From NCBI RefSeq assembly GCF_000003855.2, contig NW_003101676.1, positions 1,362,720 through 1,426,719 on the forward strand: DNA of 64,000 nucleotides. The letters run 5' to 3'. The notes under the pieces were generated by a model. It had not been told where the DNA came from. It saw only the letters and a list, made by a program, of their open reading frames with translations, and did not search any database. Within the stretch, counting starts at the first letter, position 1. Each line of letters starts with the position of its first letter. A program made the position numbers and the translations under genes. Origin of the DNA: Blastomyces gilchristii SLH14081. Taxonomy: Eukaryota; Ascomycota; Eurotiomycetes; Onygenales; Ajellomycetaceae. Positions 22,428-34,377 of this stretch are shown here, piece after piece.

Positions 22428-24596
22428 GGAACAAGCCCCCAGTCAAGCCTCCCTTCCCCCCGTCCCACGCCTGCACAAGCGTTTCTAACTAATTTATAGC
22501 TGCTAGGCATAGTATACCATCAATAATAAATGACAGAACGCCTTCCACGTTCCCAACCAACCAGCAACGACCACCTCAAGCACCTCAACCACCAGCTCTC
22601 TTGGCCCTGTCACTATCTCCAGGATCTCCTCCTCGTTCAAGTTCAAGCGTGGTTACTCCGCGGGGAGCACACCGAATACTGTCATCCTGCAGAGGCGGAC
22701 TGCTCTTGGTGCCCTTGGCTCTGGTGGCTGGCATGGGCCTAACAAGCGACAGGCTAACTAATAGCTAGGGAGCGAACTAAACTAATCGAAGTGGATGCCA
22801 CTGCGCGGGTAACTCTATCAAAGACCCGAGAAGAAATACCCGAGTCAATCAAGTACATGGAGGAAAAAACCGGTCTGTCTCCATACTGCATACACGAAGA
22901 AATTTATTAATAATTATTAGGATTTACGAAGAAACCTTAGGAAGATGCTAGGCACGGCGGATTTTTTACTTGATATTTCATTCCTTCCCACATAGTCAAG
23001 GAGGTTTTCGGTGCACGCCGAAAACTTGCAGCCTGTAAGAGTAGCGACCGAGACACACGAGCCAACAGAAAGAACAGTGGGACATGAGAATCAGGTGCAT
23101 GTTATCGTTAACATGGGAAATGGGAGGAGGGCGTGTTTGGAACCTGGATATGGATATGAACAAGTAAGTGCGCAACTGGAGGAGAAACTCCTTTCTTCAA
23201 CGGCGAGAACGGGGATGCCACAGAAACAACAACAGAGGCTGTTTATTATTCTAGGCATCGGCCGTCTCCGTTTTTGAGAATCCATTTTGCATAAAAGCCG
23301 GGCGGAATTAACATCGCAGAGAGCATATAAATGGATACTTCGTACGCCATAAGGGTGGTGTTCGGATGCCATTCATGCCACACAGCAGTGCTTTTCACCC
23401 CAAAAACCAGGGACTCTTTTGGGTATTTGGTTGAGTTCTGCCTACTTGGTGAGGGTGTTTGAAGCAAGGTTTAATTAAGCATGCTGTATGACTCCTCAGA
23501 TGCAGATATGCACAAAGGAATACCACGCGCAAATATTCCCGAAACCGGTCTGCATGCTGCTTTCATACGTGTACGGAACGACACCCCCACGTTCCCTGGC
23601 GGTGAATAAATGAAAACGGCCAGATAACAAGATGAGCATGCATGATATTTGAGGTGAGACAAAGTGCGAAGGGAGGCGATGTTAATATCATATTTTTTCC
23701 CCTCAGCAACCCGATAGCACAAATGCACCTCCATTTTCCAGCTCTACGGGGGTCATTCTCCAGATGGCGGAGGGTATGGTTACTAGGCGAGTTACGAAGG
23801 GATCACACCCACCTCCCCTAGTCCAGATTTATGCTGGACAATATTGCAAATCACTCAACCGGGGAATCTCTTCGAGGAAATTGTCGAGATGTCAAGGGGA
23901 CAGACATCTTTCGTAGAATTTGATAAGAATAATAATGATGTGCGCCTGACGAGGTTGAAAAGGGACATTTATCTCGTTTTTATTAGCAAATGCTAACATA
24001 AATTGTCAAGAGCCGTTCCTCGATCTAGACAGACAGTGACAGCATCCTATTCGACTAGGTTGGGTTTCTATTTGAGGGAGTGCTTTGCGTGACCTCTTCC
24101 ATACTGAAACGGCTAGTTCTATTTCTATTTCTGCCCGCTTCACAGCTTCACCGCCTCTGTTGTGTAAGGGGAAAGGAATACTCCCCAGAGTGCTATCTAG
24201 AAGATTCAAGGTTTGATCAACCTTCTCTCCTCAGGGCAAGGTTAGGGCTGAATGTTAGGGCTGCTCTTTATCCAATCTTAACGAGGCATCGGCCATTAAC
24301 CAGTGACCACCTTCAGCAAACCTACTCTGCCTGCCAGTGAGTTCTCCATTAGTTGGGCCTCGGCCTCTGGCATTACCGAATAGAGGGTGCTTCTATTTAT
24401 TGGTGTTGGGAATGGGAACGCTTCGTTCAGGATGTTGAAGGGTGTTTGCACCCAGCAGAACGAGCAACAGCAGGAGCTGAGAGTCGTGATTTCACTATGT
24501 ATGAAGAAGGCATATGGTATGTTGGCCGTCGTACTGAGGTACCCAACAGCCTATGTAGTAGGTAGGGAGGGTAGTAGCGATTCTTGGAGCAAGATG

Positions 24597-24881
24597 GCCC
24601 AGGCAGACAAGAGTTCTCAAAAGATCCGTGCAGCTTTGAGCGAGCACAATTACCCTTCTCCGAGGAACATTCTAATCATACCTAGTGACATGGAGAGAGT
24701 TGCGTGGATAGATTTTGATGTTGAAAACACTTATCCTGGCAGCACCTACATCAGAGCCTCAGAACGTGTGTTGAAATCAAGCTTGAAGCTGAAAGTATTG
24801 TCAGATTTTGGGCAGATGCTTGTTGGTGGCCCGAATATTTCACCGGTTGCATTGCCACTAACGAATTGTATAGGTAGATGA
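24597..24881 (+). pseudogene. Fragment of a fungal protein-kinase-like (phosphotransferase) gene
   Basis: The frame reads KIRAALSEH, then PRNILIIPSD, ERVAWIDFD, and ends near LSDFGQML before the stop at 24881. Fungal kinase-like proteins of the aminoglycoside-phosphotransferase type have a catalytic loop HxDxxPRNIL followed by VWIDFD and an EFG-type helix, which matches this order. Here the His-x-Asp pair is replaced (EHNYPSPRN), so the catalytic Asp seems lost. No N-lobe is recognisable upstream. The piece therefore looks like the C-terminal remnant of a decayed copy. This identification rests on motif memory, not on a search. Confidence 0.4.
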
Positions 24882-25202
24882 CTAGAAGCAGGGTCCATCA
24901 CGGAACAGAAAAACTAGGATAAATGGTGATTCTGAATGTGCACGTCTGGGCTTGAAATACACCTAGAGAGATAGAGAAAGAAAGGTGCGAAAGGAGTACT
25001 GTTGCTCCGAAGTTCCAGCCTGTTGCGCATTATATCCCCTAATGGGTTTCCAGCTGCCATTCATTATTCACCGCCAACATCGCGAGATACCCACGCTACA
25101 GAAAAACAACTAGATGACGTCCCCAGTATCAAGACCTCCGTATCTCAATTGGGCTACCTATACCGAGGCGGGGAATAAGTACTCGAACCCTGCTCTCAAG
25201 AC

Positions 25203-25574
25203 TCACATGACCTCGTCACACCCTGGCGTCGCACAATTGCTCTCAACGCAGGATTTGCAGCGACTCAATTCCTCCGTTGGATCCTTCCCATTTTTCTGTT
25301 CGCACATGGCGAATCCTGTATCCCAGGACACACACCATCCCTCAGCCAGAACAGTCGGACAGAAGGTCCTGGAGGCGCAGACGCGGCTGGCGAGCTGACC
25401 ATCTGCCATAAGTAATCCGTTCAGCTGAGGACAAGTGAATGACATGTCCAGCGGATTGGGTTGTTCATTTTCCCACTTACTTGCGAAGTTGACAGGGAAT
25501 GCGAGGGCAAGTTCTACAGCCGTGTGGGTGCTGACAAGCATGGTACTGGCAAACGCTTTAAGCGAGAATTTCAT
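25203..25574 (-). CDS. Small secreted eight-cysteine protein, copy 2
   Basis: The start is ATG at 25574-25572 with a signal peptide (MKFSLKAFASTMLVST, then AVELALA). The interval is one open frame, but it contains a textbook 78-nt intron, 25480-25403 (GTAAGT donor, ATGGCAG acceptor, phase 1). Splicing gives 97 aa and removes one cysteine, leaving exactly eight: C-x5-C-x8-C-x9-C-x14-C-x2-C-x4-C-x4-C. The end reads SCVESNCATPGCDEVM. This framework and the phase-1 intron between signal peptide and cysteine domain match the gene at 21268-21898, so the two are probably paralogues. If the intron is retained, the protein has 123 aa and nine cysteines. Function is unknown; secretion is inferred from the signal peptide. 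Confidence 0.72.
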   Translation of the reverse strand: MKFSLKAFASTMLVSTHTAVELALAFPVNFASKWENEQPNPLDMSFTCPQLNGLLMADGQLASRVCASRTFCPTVLAEGWCVSWDTGFAMCEQKNGKDPTEELSRCKSCVESNCATPGCDEVM

Positions 25575-28228
25575 GATGAGTGGATAGTTTTTGGGTTGTG
25601 TGATGAAAATGGTTCAGAATTGGAAGAATGAAGTCCCGCGGACGAATCTAGCTTGGTAGTTGTGGCATTGTTAGTTTACTAAATGGCAGATTTAAGAGGC
25701 ATTCATCTCACCTGCGAGCAAATCGTTAGCCAGTAATATAGAGATTGCTGGTTGCTGGTGATAATCTGGACATTGGGACGAAGGAAAAAGGAACCTTTGA
25801 ACGAGCAGATACCCCAATATTTATACTGACTGACAGACAGTGCTGAGGGGAATATTTAATAAGGCCTGGAGCAGAAAGCTGTGTCTCATACTCATCTCAA
25901 TGCCTCGGAGTCCTTGGGTTGTTAACTCATAGACCCGTCTTAGGATGTAAGTATCCATATTGTGCATTGTACAGATACCCGTGGACATCATGTAATTTTT
26001 AATGAGTATAGTGTAAAATCCCTCGTTGGATGTATGCAATGAGCCAAACGTAAATCTCTCGGGTATAGACTGAAGTTGATATCTGGGCGGGATGATCTGC
26101 ACCGCTCTTCCTGAAATCCCGGTAGATATCAAGATAGTAGGTATGCAGCTAACCACGAGGGCTATGTAATCGTGAACCAGAATACCTGCATCGACCTGGA
26201 AAAGCATCGAGTTGTGTGATTTTTAAGCTGCGGTTCACGGGTTGTGCCTTGTTACATTGCCATACCAAATAAGCTGGGTAAAAATGCGCAATGGTTCTCG
26301 CCTCTAAGTCCACATTTGAGCTTCTAAATTCTTCGGGGCAACGAGATTGAACGTTGCGGAGTGGGATCAAAGTCGAGAGCGCAGAAAAGGGGAATGTGCG
26401 GTCGAGGGTAGTATACAGAAGCTCCCGCGGCCGAGCAATAAATAGGCGAGCAGAGCATACATATTTTTGTCGCGTTGGTAGTAGGGTATATATGGTATAT
26501 CTATATGCAATGAGGATAGAATTTCGATGCCAGACGAAAGAAATAGAGTATTTGTACACGAAGGAGAAAAACAGAAAAGGAAAAAAAAAAGTGGCTGCGG
26601 AACTAAGGAGAAGGAGAGAGTAGAGATTCGGGCGCAAAACTTCGATCAGAAGGGTAAGTGGCGGAACGCGCAATGGCAAGCCCTCTTCGTCTGGCCTGAT
26701 GGGAGCCGTGGAAAAGCATTTCTTCCCATCCTCGCCCACCCAGACAAGCGTCCATAGTACTGGTCTTATAGTCGACCGACCCATTCTAACTCTCATTCTG
26801 CATTAAGACTCCTCTGCCCAGTGATCCAAGCAAGAATGATAACATCATTCAACCCCAAAATTGATTTCTTTTCCCGACAAATCAGAAAACCCATTTAACG
26901 CCAGACCGTTGGAAATGAATATCAGAGGGGAGGTAACTGAGTAGCCCTCTAAACTCCGGGTAGGTGGCTATGGGCCATAGGTGGGTGAGGGGTTAGGCAA
27001 TATATTACACGTAGGCGGAAATTCGTAGTTATTTCGTCCCCTGCGACGGGGCTGGGCTGGCCTTTTTCTTTTCTGGAAGCTGCACGTCTGAAAAATCATC
27101 TTGTCCGACAGCATTTATGGTGAAAGCATCTACAAGCGCATCACGATTAGACCACGCCAAGATAGTCAGCAGGAAGACCGAGGGGTGGAATGCATACAAA
27201 CGCCTATACAGAGGCCGAACAATGCGAGCCCAGTAACAGCATTTTTAATCAGATACGGCCGTCGGGCGCGGATGAGCGCGGCACCCGCTCTGTAGTCCTT
27301 ATCGTAGTAAGAGGATTTGAAGCTATTTGAGCAAGGTTGGTTAAATCGCGACTTCGTTCAGTGGAAGATCGTCCCTGATAAGATTCGCGACAAATGGAAA
27401 CTTACATCGTCATGATAGAGAGAAATAGCTATCTAGATGCCAGTAACCTTGTGTTCTCCAAAGAGGGACGGAGTGGAAAAATGTCGATTTCAATCCTTGT
27501 CTGTCCCGTAGATGTAATAATTAATGATATCGGGATCTGCGGCGAGGATTTCTCCCCGCAGAGAAAACCTGTCATCACGTGATTGATCACTGTCCATCCA
27601 TCTTTCCCCGTGGGAAAATCCGAGCTTGGGCTAGTATCAAGAGGAAATTGTAGAGATAAACAAACCTTCTTCTTTACCAACTTATTCTTCCTATCTTCAT
27701 GCGTCTGAAAAAGCAACAAGCTGAGCGGCAACGCTTGTCGCGGTTTAAACTTGTAGGCGGTTATAGGCGCGCGCCTAAATGAACCGAAACAGGCTAGCGT
27801 TATCATTCCTGAGCTTCATCTACGCTCTCAGACTTCGCGACTTGCTCCAAAACAAGAAGTTCAATCAACACACATTGCTCGTCACCGCTATCAGCTCAGC
27901 GATTAAGGCTAACTAGCTAGCTTTTACTTTATTTTCTCTATGTAGCATTCACTTTTTCCTTTTAAGCTATCGCTCATTGCAGGTAGTAAATAGGCTCCCC
28001 TTCTGAGCCTCTCCGACGTTATCGCCATTTTCTCCAAGGTCGCAGAGCCATTCAGCTCCACCTCCCCTGTCACCCACGGTCACTCCTCGTCGATAACCCA
28101 CAATTTCGGCTCCTACGCCTCCTACTAAATTAATACTACTTGATTTCTCCAGTTAGAATTAGTATACAAAACGCTCCCGGATTTAGCATTCGTGGCCTTG
28201 GGACCTGCCGCTGGGATCAAAAGTCGCC
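25575..28228. other. Gene-poor divergent region upstream of PTA1
   Basis: This lies upstream of both the second eight-cysteine gene (minus) and PTA1 (plus). Frames at 25821-26796 are open for up to 215 codons on the minus strand but show no domain, and I judge them chance. 27850-28228 is C/T-rich and fits a PTA1 leader. Confidence 0.55.
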
Positions 28229-31200
28229 ATGGCTCTGCCTTTCGACAATCTCGCGGAGCAGATGTCCCAGCTGGACACTGCTAGGAATGTTGTACTTGGC
28301 GATGCGGCTTTATATCCTCAGATCGTTCAGGGCATACTTCCAATAATAGGCGCAAAAGCACGTTTAGAACTTCGGAGATGGGGCGCCGATTTCCTAGCAG
28401 AGACGTTTGCCAGCCCCGCGCTGGCCCAACAACCGAAGCAGAAGCTGAGTACACTGGTGATCCAGACATTGTGGGAGCTGTTGGAGAACCCAGATGAGGA
28501 TGCCAGTGTCGTAAGGGGTGTGATTCAAACTGCTGCGAGTATTTACCCATTGGTGTTTAGAACTATGTATGTCAAACCCTTGGCACCCCAATCCCTTAAA
28601 TCCCTAAGTTATTGGAATTTTGGACATCGAAGTAGTGTGGGAGAGGCTAGATGGCCGACTCTCACTATCAAGGCAGTAGTTCTTTCATTATCACGGTAGT
28701 ATGGGATCTGATTTCATCCTTTTTTTTTACTAGCCTTGATAACCCCGACGAATCTGCATTGTGGGAGAAAATGACAGGCATTAAGCAAAATATTTTAAAG
28801 CGATGGGACACTGCTTCAAATAACATCAAGGTTTGCTGTATCAAATTCGTCCAGAAGGTGGTGCAGGTCCAAACTACTGGCGTGATTTCAGATCCAAGGG
28901 TATGTATGGCATGATACAACTTTGTATGGTCTAGAGATACTAAGCAGATCTACAGCGTCCTGAACAAAATGAAACATCCCTATCAATTGTGCCGAGAAAT
29001 CATCCGCTTATACCACTACCTAATCTTGAAGCGGAAGCTTCTGGTTTGCTAGATAGGCTACTCAACGTTTTCTATGAAAATTCGAGGTGTGTATCCGAAT
29101 GCGGTTGTACTGATAGTAAGATAAGCCAGCATCCTACTAACAAGTATAGTGATCCTATCTTGGTCAACGCGACGCTAAATTGCCTCCCTATTCTGATACG
29201 CACTCGACAGTCCATTTCAAGTAAGATTGTAAATGCGATTCTAAACTTCAACCCCCTTAAACAAGCGAACGCGCCAATGACTCCTTCAATTCGAGTAAAT
29301 ATCAAGTCCATGGAACGGACCACGAGAGCATTGCTCATCAATTTAATGAAGAGGTACGTAGTTAGGCTATGTAAGATCGTAACTAGTTTCTAATCAGTGC
29401 TCTTAGGAACCCAAATCATCCTCTCGCGAGCCGTGTACAGCAATATTTGGAACGATTGGCACAGTCGCGGAATGACATATTCGAGGACGCATCGAAGAAG
29501 CGAGCGCTACCGAGCGAGCCCACTGATCTTGTAGACAGCGCAAAGCGTGCAAGACTTGGTGTGGACACTCCACCTCAATTAAAGATCCCTCCCATGCCCC
29601 CTGGCCCAAATTCTTTTGCTCAGCTCTTCACATTGACCGATGATGTTGGTTTGACATCCTTCGATGTCAAGCAGCTCCCCGCGGATTTAATTGTCAAAAT
29701 CACCGTTCCAGTTCTTAGTCGAGTTGACCCTGAGGCGTTAGATCAAGCTATTGGTGTACGTATCCTTCGAATCATATATGTCTGCAAGGAGAAAATATGA
29801 CTGATGTTTTTGATATCTAGGCCGTTCGATCCCGTTACCTCACATTATCCAAGAAACAAATCTTCGAACGTCAGGCCTCGCAGTCTGCCGCTCCGTCAGC
29901 AGCAGCAGGAGTAGAAGAGGAAGATGAGTATGAACCAGAATATCAGCCAATGGACATTCCGGCTGCGACACAAGCGCCAGCGGGACCTTCCGCTGCTGAA
30001 AACGAAGAATTCCAACCAGATCTTGTCGCCCTTGGTCCTTTTGTACTCCCCCAGCCACCGCCATTATCAGGGTCAGAGGCCGCTGCAATTGGTAAAGGAG
30101 CAATTGAAAGGGTTTTTAGCATGATTTCCACCTTAGAGCAACCGTCAAAGGCACTCAAAGGCTCTCAGAAGCCAGGTTTCGGGAGACTGGCTGCCAGCTC
30201 ATTTGATCGGGACTCTTGGCTAGTCCTACTCACTCGAATGGCAACTCGAGCTTCGGCTGGCCTGGAGGTAGATGAGACGGATGAACTTATTAAAACTGAA
30301 GGCGGCCGCCCATCGTTGTCGAACCAACGTATCAGCATGGCAGACGGCATCAGGGAAATGTTATATCGATATGTCCTTGAAGATTTTCGTGTTAGAATCA
30401 ACGTCGCAATTTCTTGGATGAACGAAGAGTGGTACAATGACCAAATACGACTGAAATATGCAACCTCAGAGAGAAAGAGTGAACATAATGTTAACGTTCC
30501 GAAACACTATGACAAATGGGTTATGAGGCTACTAGAAGGCATCTTGCCTTATTTGGACGCGAGAGATAAGGTCCTGATTAGGTTTCTAAGTGAGATACCA
30601 GAACTCAGCCCAAAGCTTGTGCAAAAGACGAAGACGTTAGCAAATGACCCTGAACGTGTCACACTATGCGTTCAGGCCCTTCAGTAAGTAAAATGCCGTA
30701 TCGCTTGGAATAGGTGAATCGATTAATGCTAATAAAACCATAGCTACCTTGTCCTCGTGCGGCCTCCTGCAAGGAGTCTTTGCTTAGATGCTCTCCAAGA
30801 CCTCTATACAAAAGGTAAAAGAAGAGTCCTAAAGCCTCTCCTCCCTCACGTACCTCATTTCTTTAACCTTTTCCCGTATAATGACATATCTAACCACCCT
30901 TACCGAATTATATAGTGGAAGAAGCACGCCCCCTCATTACAAAAATCCTTTTCAAATGGCGACCCCATGCCCTTCCAAAGCAAGACTCTACTTCAAAGCC
31001 CAACCCCACGTCGACGCAATCTCCACCCACCGCCACATCGTCTACTGAACAAGGCCAAAGCGCCCACCTCAATCCCACCGCCGTGGCTGGGGATAACACG
31101 TCAAATGGTGTAAAGTCAGAGCCAGGAGCTGGCACCGTCGATGTTCAAAACCAGCATGTCAAAGCTGAGCCTGAATCGATGCCAAACTCAATCCAGGGCA

Positions 31201-31277
31201 GCACACAGCAACAGGAGATGAAAGCCTCGGACGATATGGGGGCTTCGTCATCCACTGCCACCCCCGCACCGAGTTGA
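28229..31277 (+). CDS. PTA1: Pta1/symplekin, cleavage and polyadenylation factor subunit
   Basis: Eight exons join in frame: 28229-28566, 28734-28899, 28956-29086, 29150-29353, 29407-29755, 29821-30683, 30744-30814 and 30916-31277, giving 827 aa. Residues about 1-300 form the symplekin/Pta1 N-terminal HEAT-like domain, with blocks IKFVQKVVQVQT, NHPLIPLPNLEAEASGLLDRLL, VNATLNCL and SMERTTRALLINLMKRNPNHPL. The C-terminal region is helical (YVLEDFRVRINVAISWMNEEWYND, then the block around YLDARDKVLIRFLSEIPELS). The tail is Ser/Thr/Pro-rich with several short acidic KxEPE-like blocks. Pta1 is a scaffold of the nuclear cleavage and polyadenylation factor and links 3'-end processing to the polymerase II CTD phosphatase Ssu72. 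Confidence 0.93.
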
Positions 31278-31988
31278 AACGCCGTCATCGCCAGACAGCA
31301 TGATGTATGTGCATTTAACTGGGGAAGGTCTCTGCTGTCTTCGCCTCGTGCTATTCCCCGTTGTATTACTGCTCCATGGACAACTCATTTCATGAAATGG
31401 ATGGCTGTATGCATTTATCACTTAGACGAGACATATCCAGAGGGTAATGCATATAGATATGCAATTATGAGGATTTGGAAGTAATTTGGAAGTGGAATGA
31501 CAACAAGAATAGCTGCGATTGGGCGGCAAACCTAGTCAAAGTCAAATATGGAGGTATCTCGGCCAGATTCTCCTGGGTTTGGATTGAGCTGTGCAATTAA
31601 TTGAAGGTCTCTGTTCCTTTCGCTTATCATCAAAGTAATAGGTTACTAGACATAAGGGGTATAGTGTAGTTATTTCTATGGGGAATCGAGGCGGAGAATG
31701 AGATGAGAAAATAGTACTTATAATCCCTAAGAGAAAAGGGTTTGGAAAATATCATTAGAAAAGCCTAGAACACAACATAGGTATCTAGTGAAGGGCAAAT
31801 AAAGTCATATATAGGAGCAGGCCGTAGGCATGAATATTAAATGGAGTGAGTGGTCTTTCGAGACTCCTTGACGCGGACGAAGCGAACTTCTCGGAGGGAG
31901 CGAAGAGGCGATAAAGAGGATCCGTGGTAGAAACCAGCATTATTTAAATTCCGTAGGCCCACGAGCTGGCCGGTGTGATAATACTGAA
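31278..31988. other. Convergent 3' regions of PTA1 and the TPR gene
   Basis: About 700 bp of AT-biased DNA between two stop codons. No gene, repeat or RNA gene is seen. Confidence 0.7.
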
Positions 31989-33130
31989 TCAGGTTAATTT
32001 GTTTTCATTTGCAGGCTGTGATGCCTTCTGCTTCTGAACCCATTCCAGGGTATACTGCGTGCAAAAGATGTAAGGATCGTGCCCACTCCTCTGCCGTGCT
32101 GCATAGCAACGCATCAGAACTTCCTCTGCCTCACCATACTTCTGCTCGATCGCCAGCACCACACCGAGATAATCATTCCAATCCAAAAAGTCCGGGTCCG
32201 CGATACCTCCACTCTCCGCTCTGATATTTATCATCTGGCTCAACACCTCATTAGCCCTCTGCCACTTGCCCTGGCCCTTATAGGCGAGCACGATGTTCGT
32301 CATGCTGCCTAGCGTGCTAAGATGCGCGGGATTCATCTCCGAAAACTTCATTCCGACAGTGTCATTTAGTATTGCTTCAGCTTCTCGAAACTTGCCTTGG
32401 CCACCCAAGACTGCCCCGAGGTTGTTCATGTGGTAGATGGTCGTGGGGTGCATGTAACCTAGCTTCCGCTGAGCTTCGCGATACAAAGGAGTGATGATGG
32501 CTTCAGCTTCTGCAAACCTCGATTGCATGATCATCTCTACCCCAGCGTCTTTCAACTTGGTATTGGTCATATCTTTAGACCTCACGTCGCATGTCCAGGG
32601 ATACCAATTGATCTGCTGAATGATGTGATTCTGGATGAATTCTGTGCGGGCCGGTTCTGTCGTGGGAGGAGCAGAGACCGCACCGAAGGTGATGAATGCT
32701 GACTGGATGGGATGCACTAGGGTTATGTCGAATAGGGATATATCGTACTTGTCATGCATAGTACATGACTGCGGGTTTACGATGCGCCTGCCACTATCTG
32801 TCTGAGGCGGTGGCGGAGGTGGCCGCTCATGCGGCTGTGGTATTGGGCCGGAGGATATCGGCTTCATATCAAGCATTTGGCTCGGGGGTAGCACATATGG
32901 CTCTTCTGCACAATGTAAGCTGCTTAGAACACATCCACGTTATGAGTCCAAGATCGACCCGCAAAGATAAGAGGCTTTCTCTTGATTGGGGGGCTGTAGG
33001 CAAGATGAGAAGGATGAAGGGCATTCGAAACAATAGCAGAATCGAATGATCTATCGCATTATTAAAGCTACTCACCAACATTAACACTCTCCCCAGATTG
33101 CTCCTTGCGGAAAAGCTTTCGTAGAACCAT
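31989..33130 (-). CDS. TPR-repeat protein, function unknown
   Basis: Exon 1 (33130-33076) begins MVLRKLFRKEQSG. A GTGAGT donor and a TGCAG acceptor join it in phase 1 to exon 2 (32905-31989), giving 323 aa. After a Pro-rich linker and about 100 residues with no recognised domain come three or four tetratricopeptide units of the kinesin-light-chain type. Recognisable blocks are AEAIITPLYREAQRKLGYMHP, NNLGAVLGGQGKFREAEAIL, NIVLAYKGQGKWQRANEVL and LGVVLAIEQKYGEAEEVL. Such repeats mediate protein binding. In fungi this TPR type often forms the C-terminal part of NB-ARC proteins, but no nucleotide-binding domain is present here, so this may be a free-standing adaptor or a trimmed relative. Confidence 0.7.
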
Positions 33131-34377
33131 TATGAGAATGTCTGCTGATGAAGAAGTCGGTTGGACTGGATTCGGAGAGACACTGGCAACGTTCACAAGA
33201 AAAATGTCAAATCTCAAGTTGGTTTCTATCCAATAAATTTGGATGATTGTCAGTAAATACCGAGGGAAGGTTTTCATCGGAAACAGGCTGCGCCTGGATA
33301 TTCATAACGTCTTCACTGCAGACAAACCATCGTTTTTGCTCATGGGCACTACATGCCCAGGAAACTGCCCCGCACATCGCTGATAACTAGGTGTGCGCCC
33401 TCGTATTCAGCACTTAGTTCGTCTTGCAAAAAAGCAGGGCATTGGCAGTGGTTGTGACGCATCATTGTGCAAGCAAATCTTGACCTAATCAACACTTCAT
33501 GCATGGGAGTAGCTTTAGTCGTTTGAAACTGACCCCCGGACCCGTTGCGTTCGTTATGAAGGCATACCTTTCCGGCAGGGCAAACTGTTGCAGGTTCGCC
33601 AGCTGCGAACAACGTTAGCGCCAGAGAGAAGCTTGAGTGAAAGGGGGGGAAAACGGAAGTACGTACGTAATTAAGATCCTTGACAGAGCTCTTTAAAACA
33701 ACTTCCTGGTAATTTAAAGCGCATATTCCATAGGCTCTTCTCGGCTTTCGTATTGCATCACATTAAAAATTCGTCGTATCAAGCTTGTAAACGGTTGCCT
33801 GGTGCGGTGTTGGGCTTAGGAGAAAGGCCGACATTTGTTGCATAATGCATGTAAATCAGATCCAAAATGTGCAGACATATAAGATCAAGTGGCATCCATT
33901 TGAAAGAAACCAAATGAATAGGGAAGCTAGATAATTAGTGATAAACAGTAATAAATAAAAGTTATTAAGAATGTTCCGCTGGAGCTCCTCTCAGGAAACA
34001 GAGAATGTGTAAAATAAATCTATACCACAATTTATAGCCAGCCAATTTTGTTGGCAAAACTGCCAACCATCGTTGAACCGAAAGAAAAGGAGAAAAACGA
34101 AATCCCTATCCCATTTATCTTACGGCTTTTGATCTCACAAAAATGAAAGAAAAGGGGGTCTCTGGGCAGTTTCTGACGTCGTGGGAAGGAAACGCATTGT
34201 CACAAAAAGAAGAATGAGAAGAAGAAAAATGAGAATCCGCATGCACATTTCACAAAATGGAGAACTAAAAACGACAAATTTGAAGATAAAATAACAGTAT
34301 AAAAACAAGAACAGGAACAAAGCAGGAAAGAAAAAAAGAAATCAAGAAAGAGAAGGGAAGGCCAAAAAGGATAATGT
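33131..34377. other. Intergenic region upstream of the TPR gene
   Basis: An open minus-strand frame at 33349-33640 has cysteines and a hydrophobic lead-in (SLALTLFAAG) but no ATG start that I can place, so it is not called. From 33840 the region is AT-rich and runs into the 3' end of STT3. Nothing else is seen. Confidence 0.55.

Larger units (their letters stand above)
21899..25202. other. Gene-poor stretch between the two eight-cysteine genes
   Basis: No intact gene is seen. A TGTGTGTGC-unit tandem repeat lies at 22395-22427. A kinase-like fragment lies at 24597-24881 and is listed separately. Other short ORFs have no motif and no coherent splice structure. Confidence 0.55.

Noticed and set aside
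25821..26796. Long open minus-strand frames upstream of PTA1
   Set aside because: They have no conserved motif, odd composition and no coherent splice structure. Length alone is weak support.
33349..33640. Cysteine-containing minus-strand frame with a hydrophobic lead-in
   Set aside because: It looks faintly like a secreted protein (SLALTLFAAG, then CPAGKVC), but I find no ATG start or donor that supports it, and it lacks the eight-cysteine spacing.
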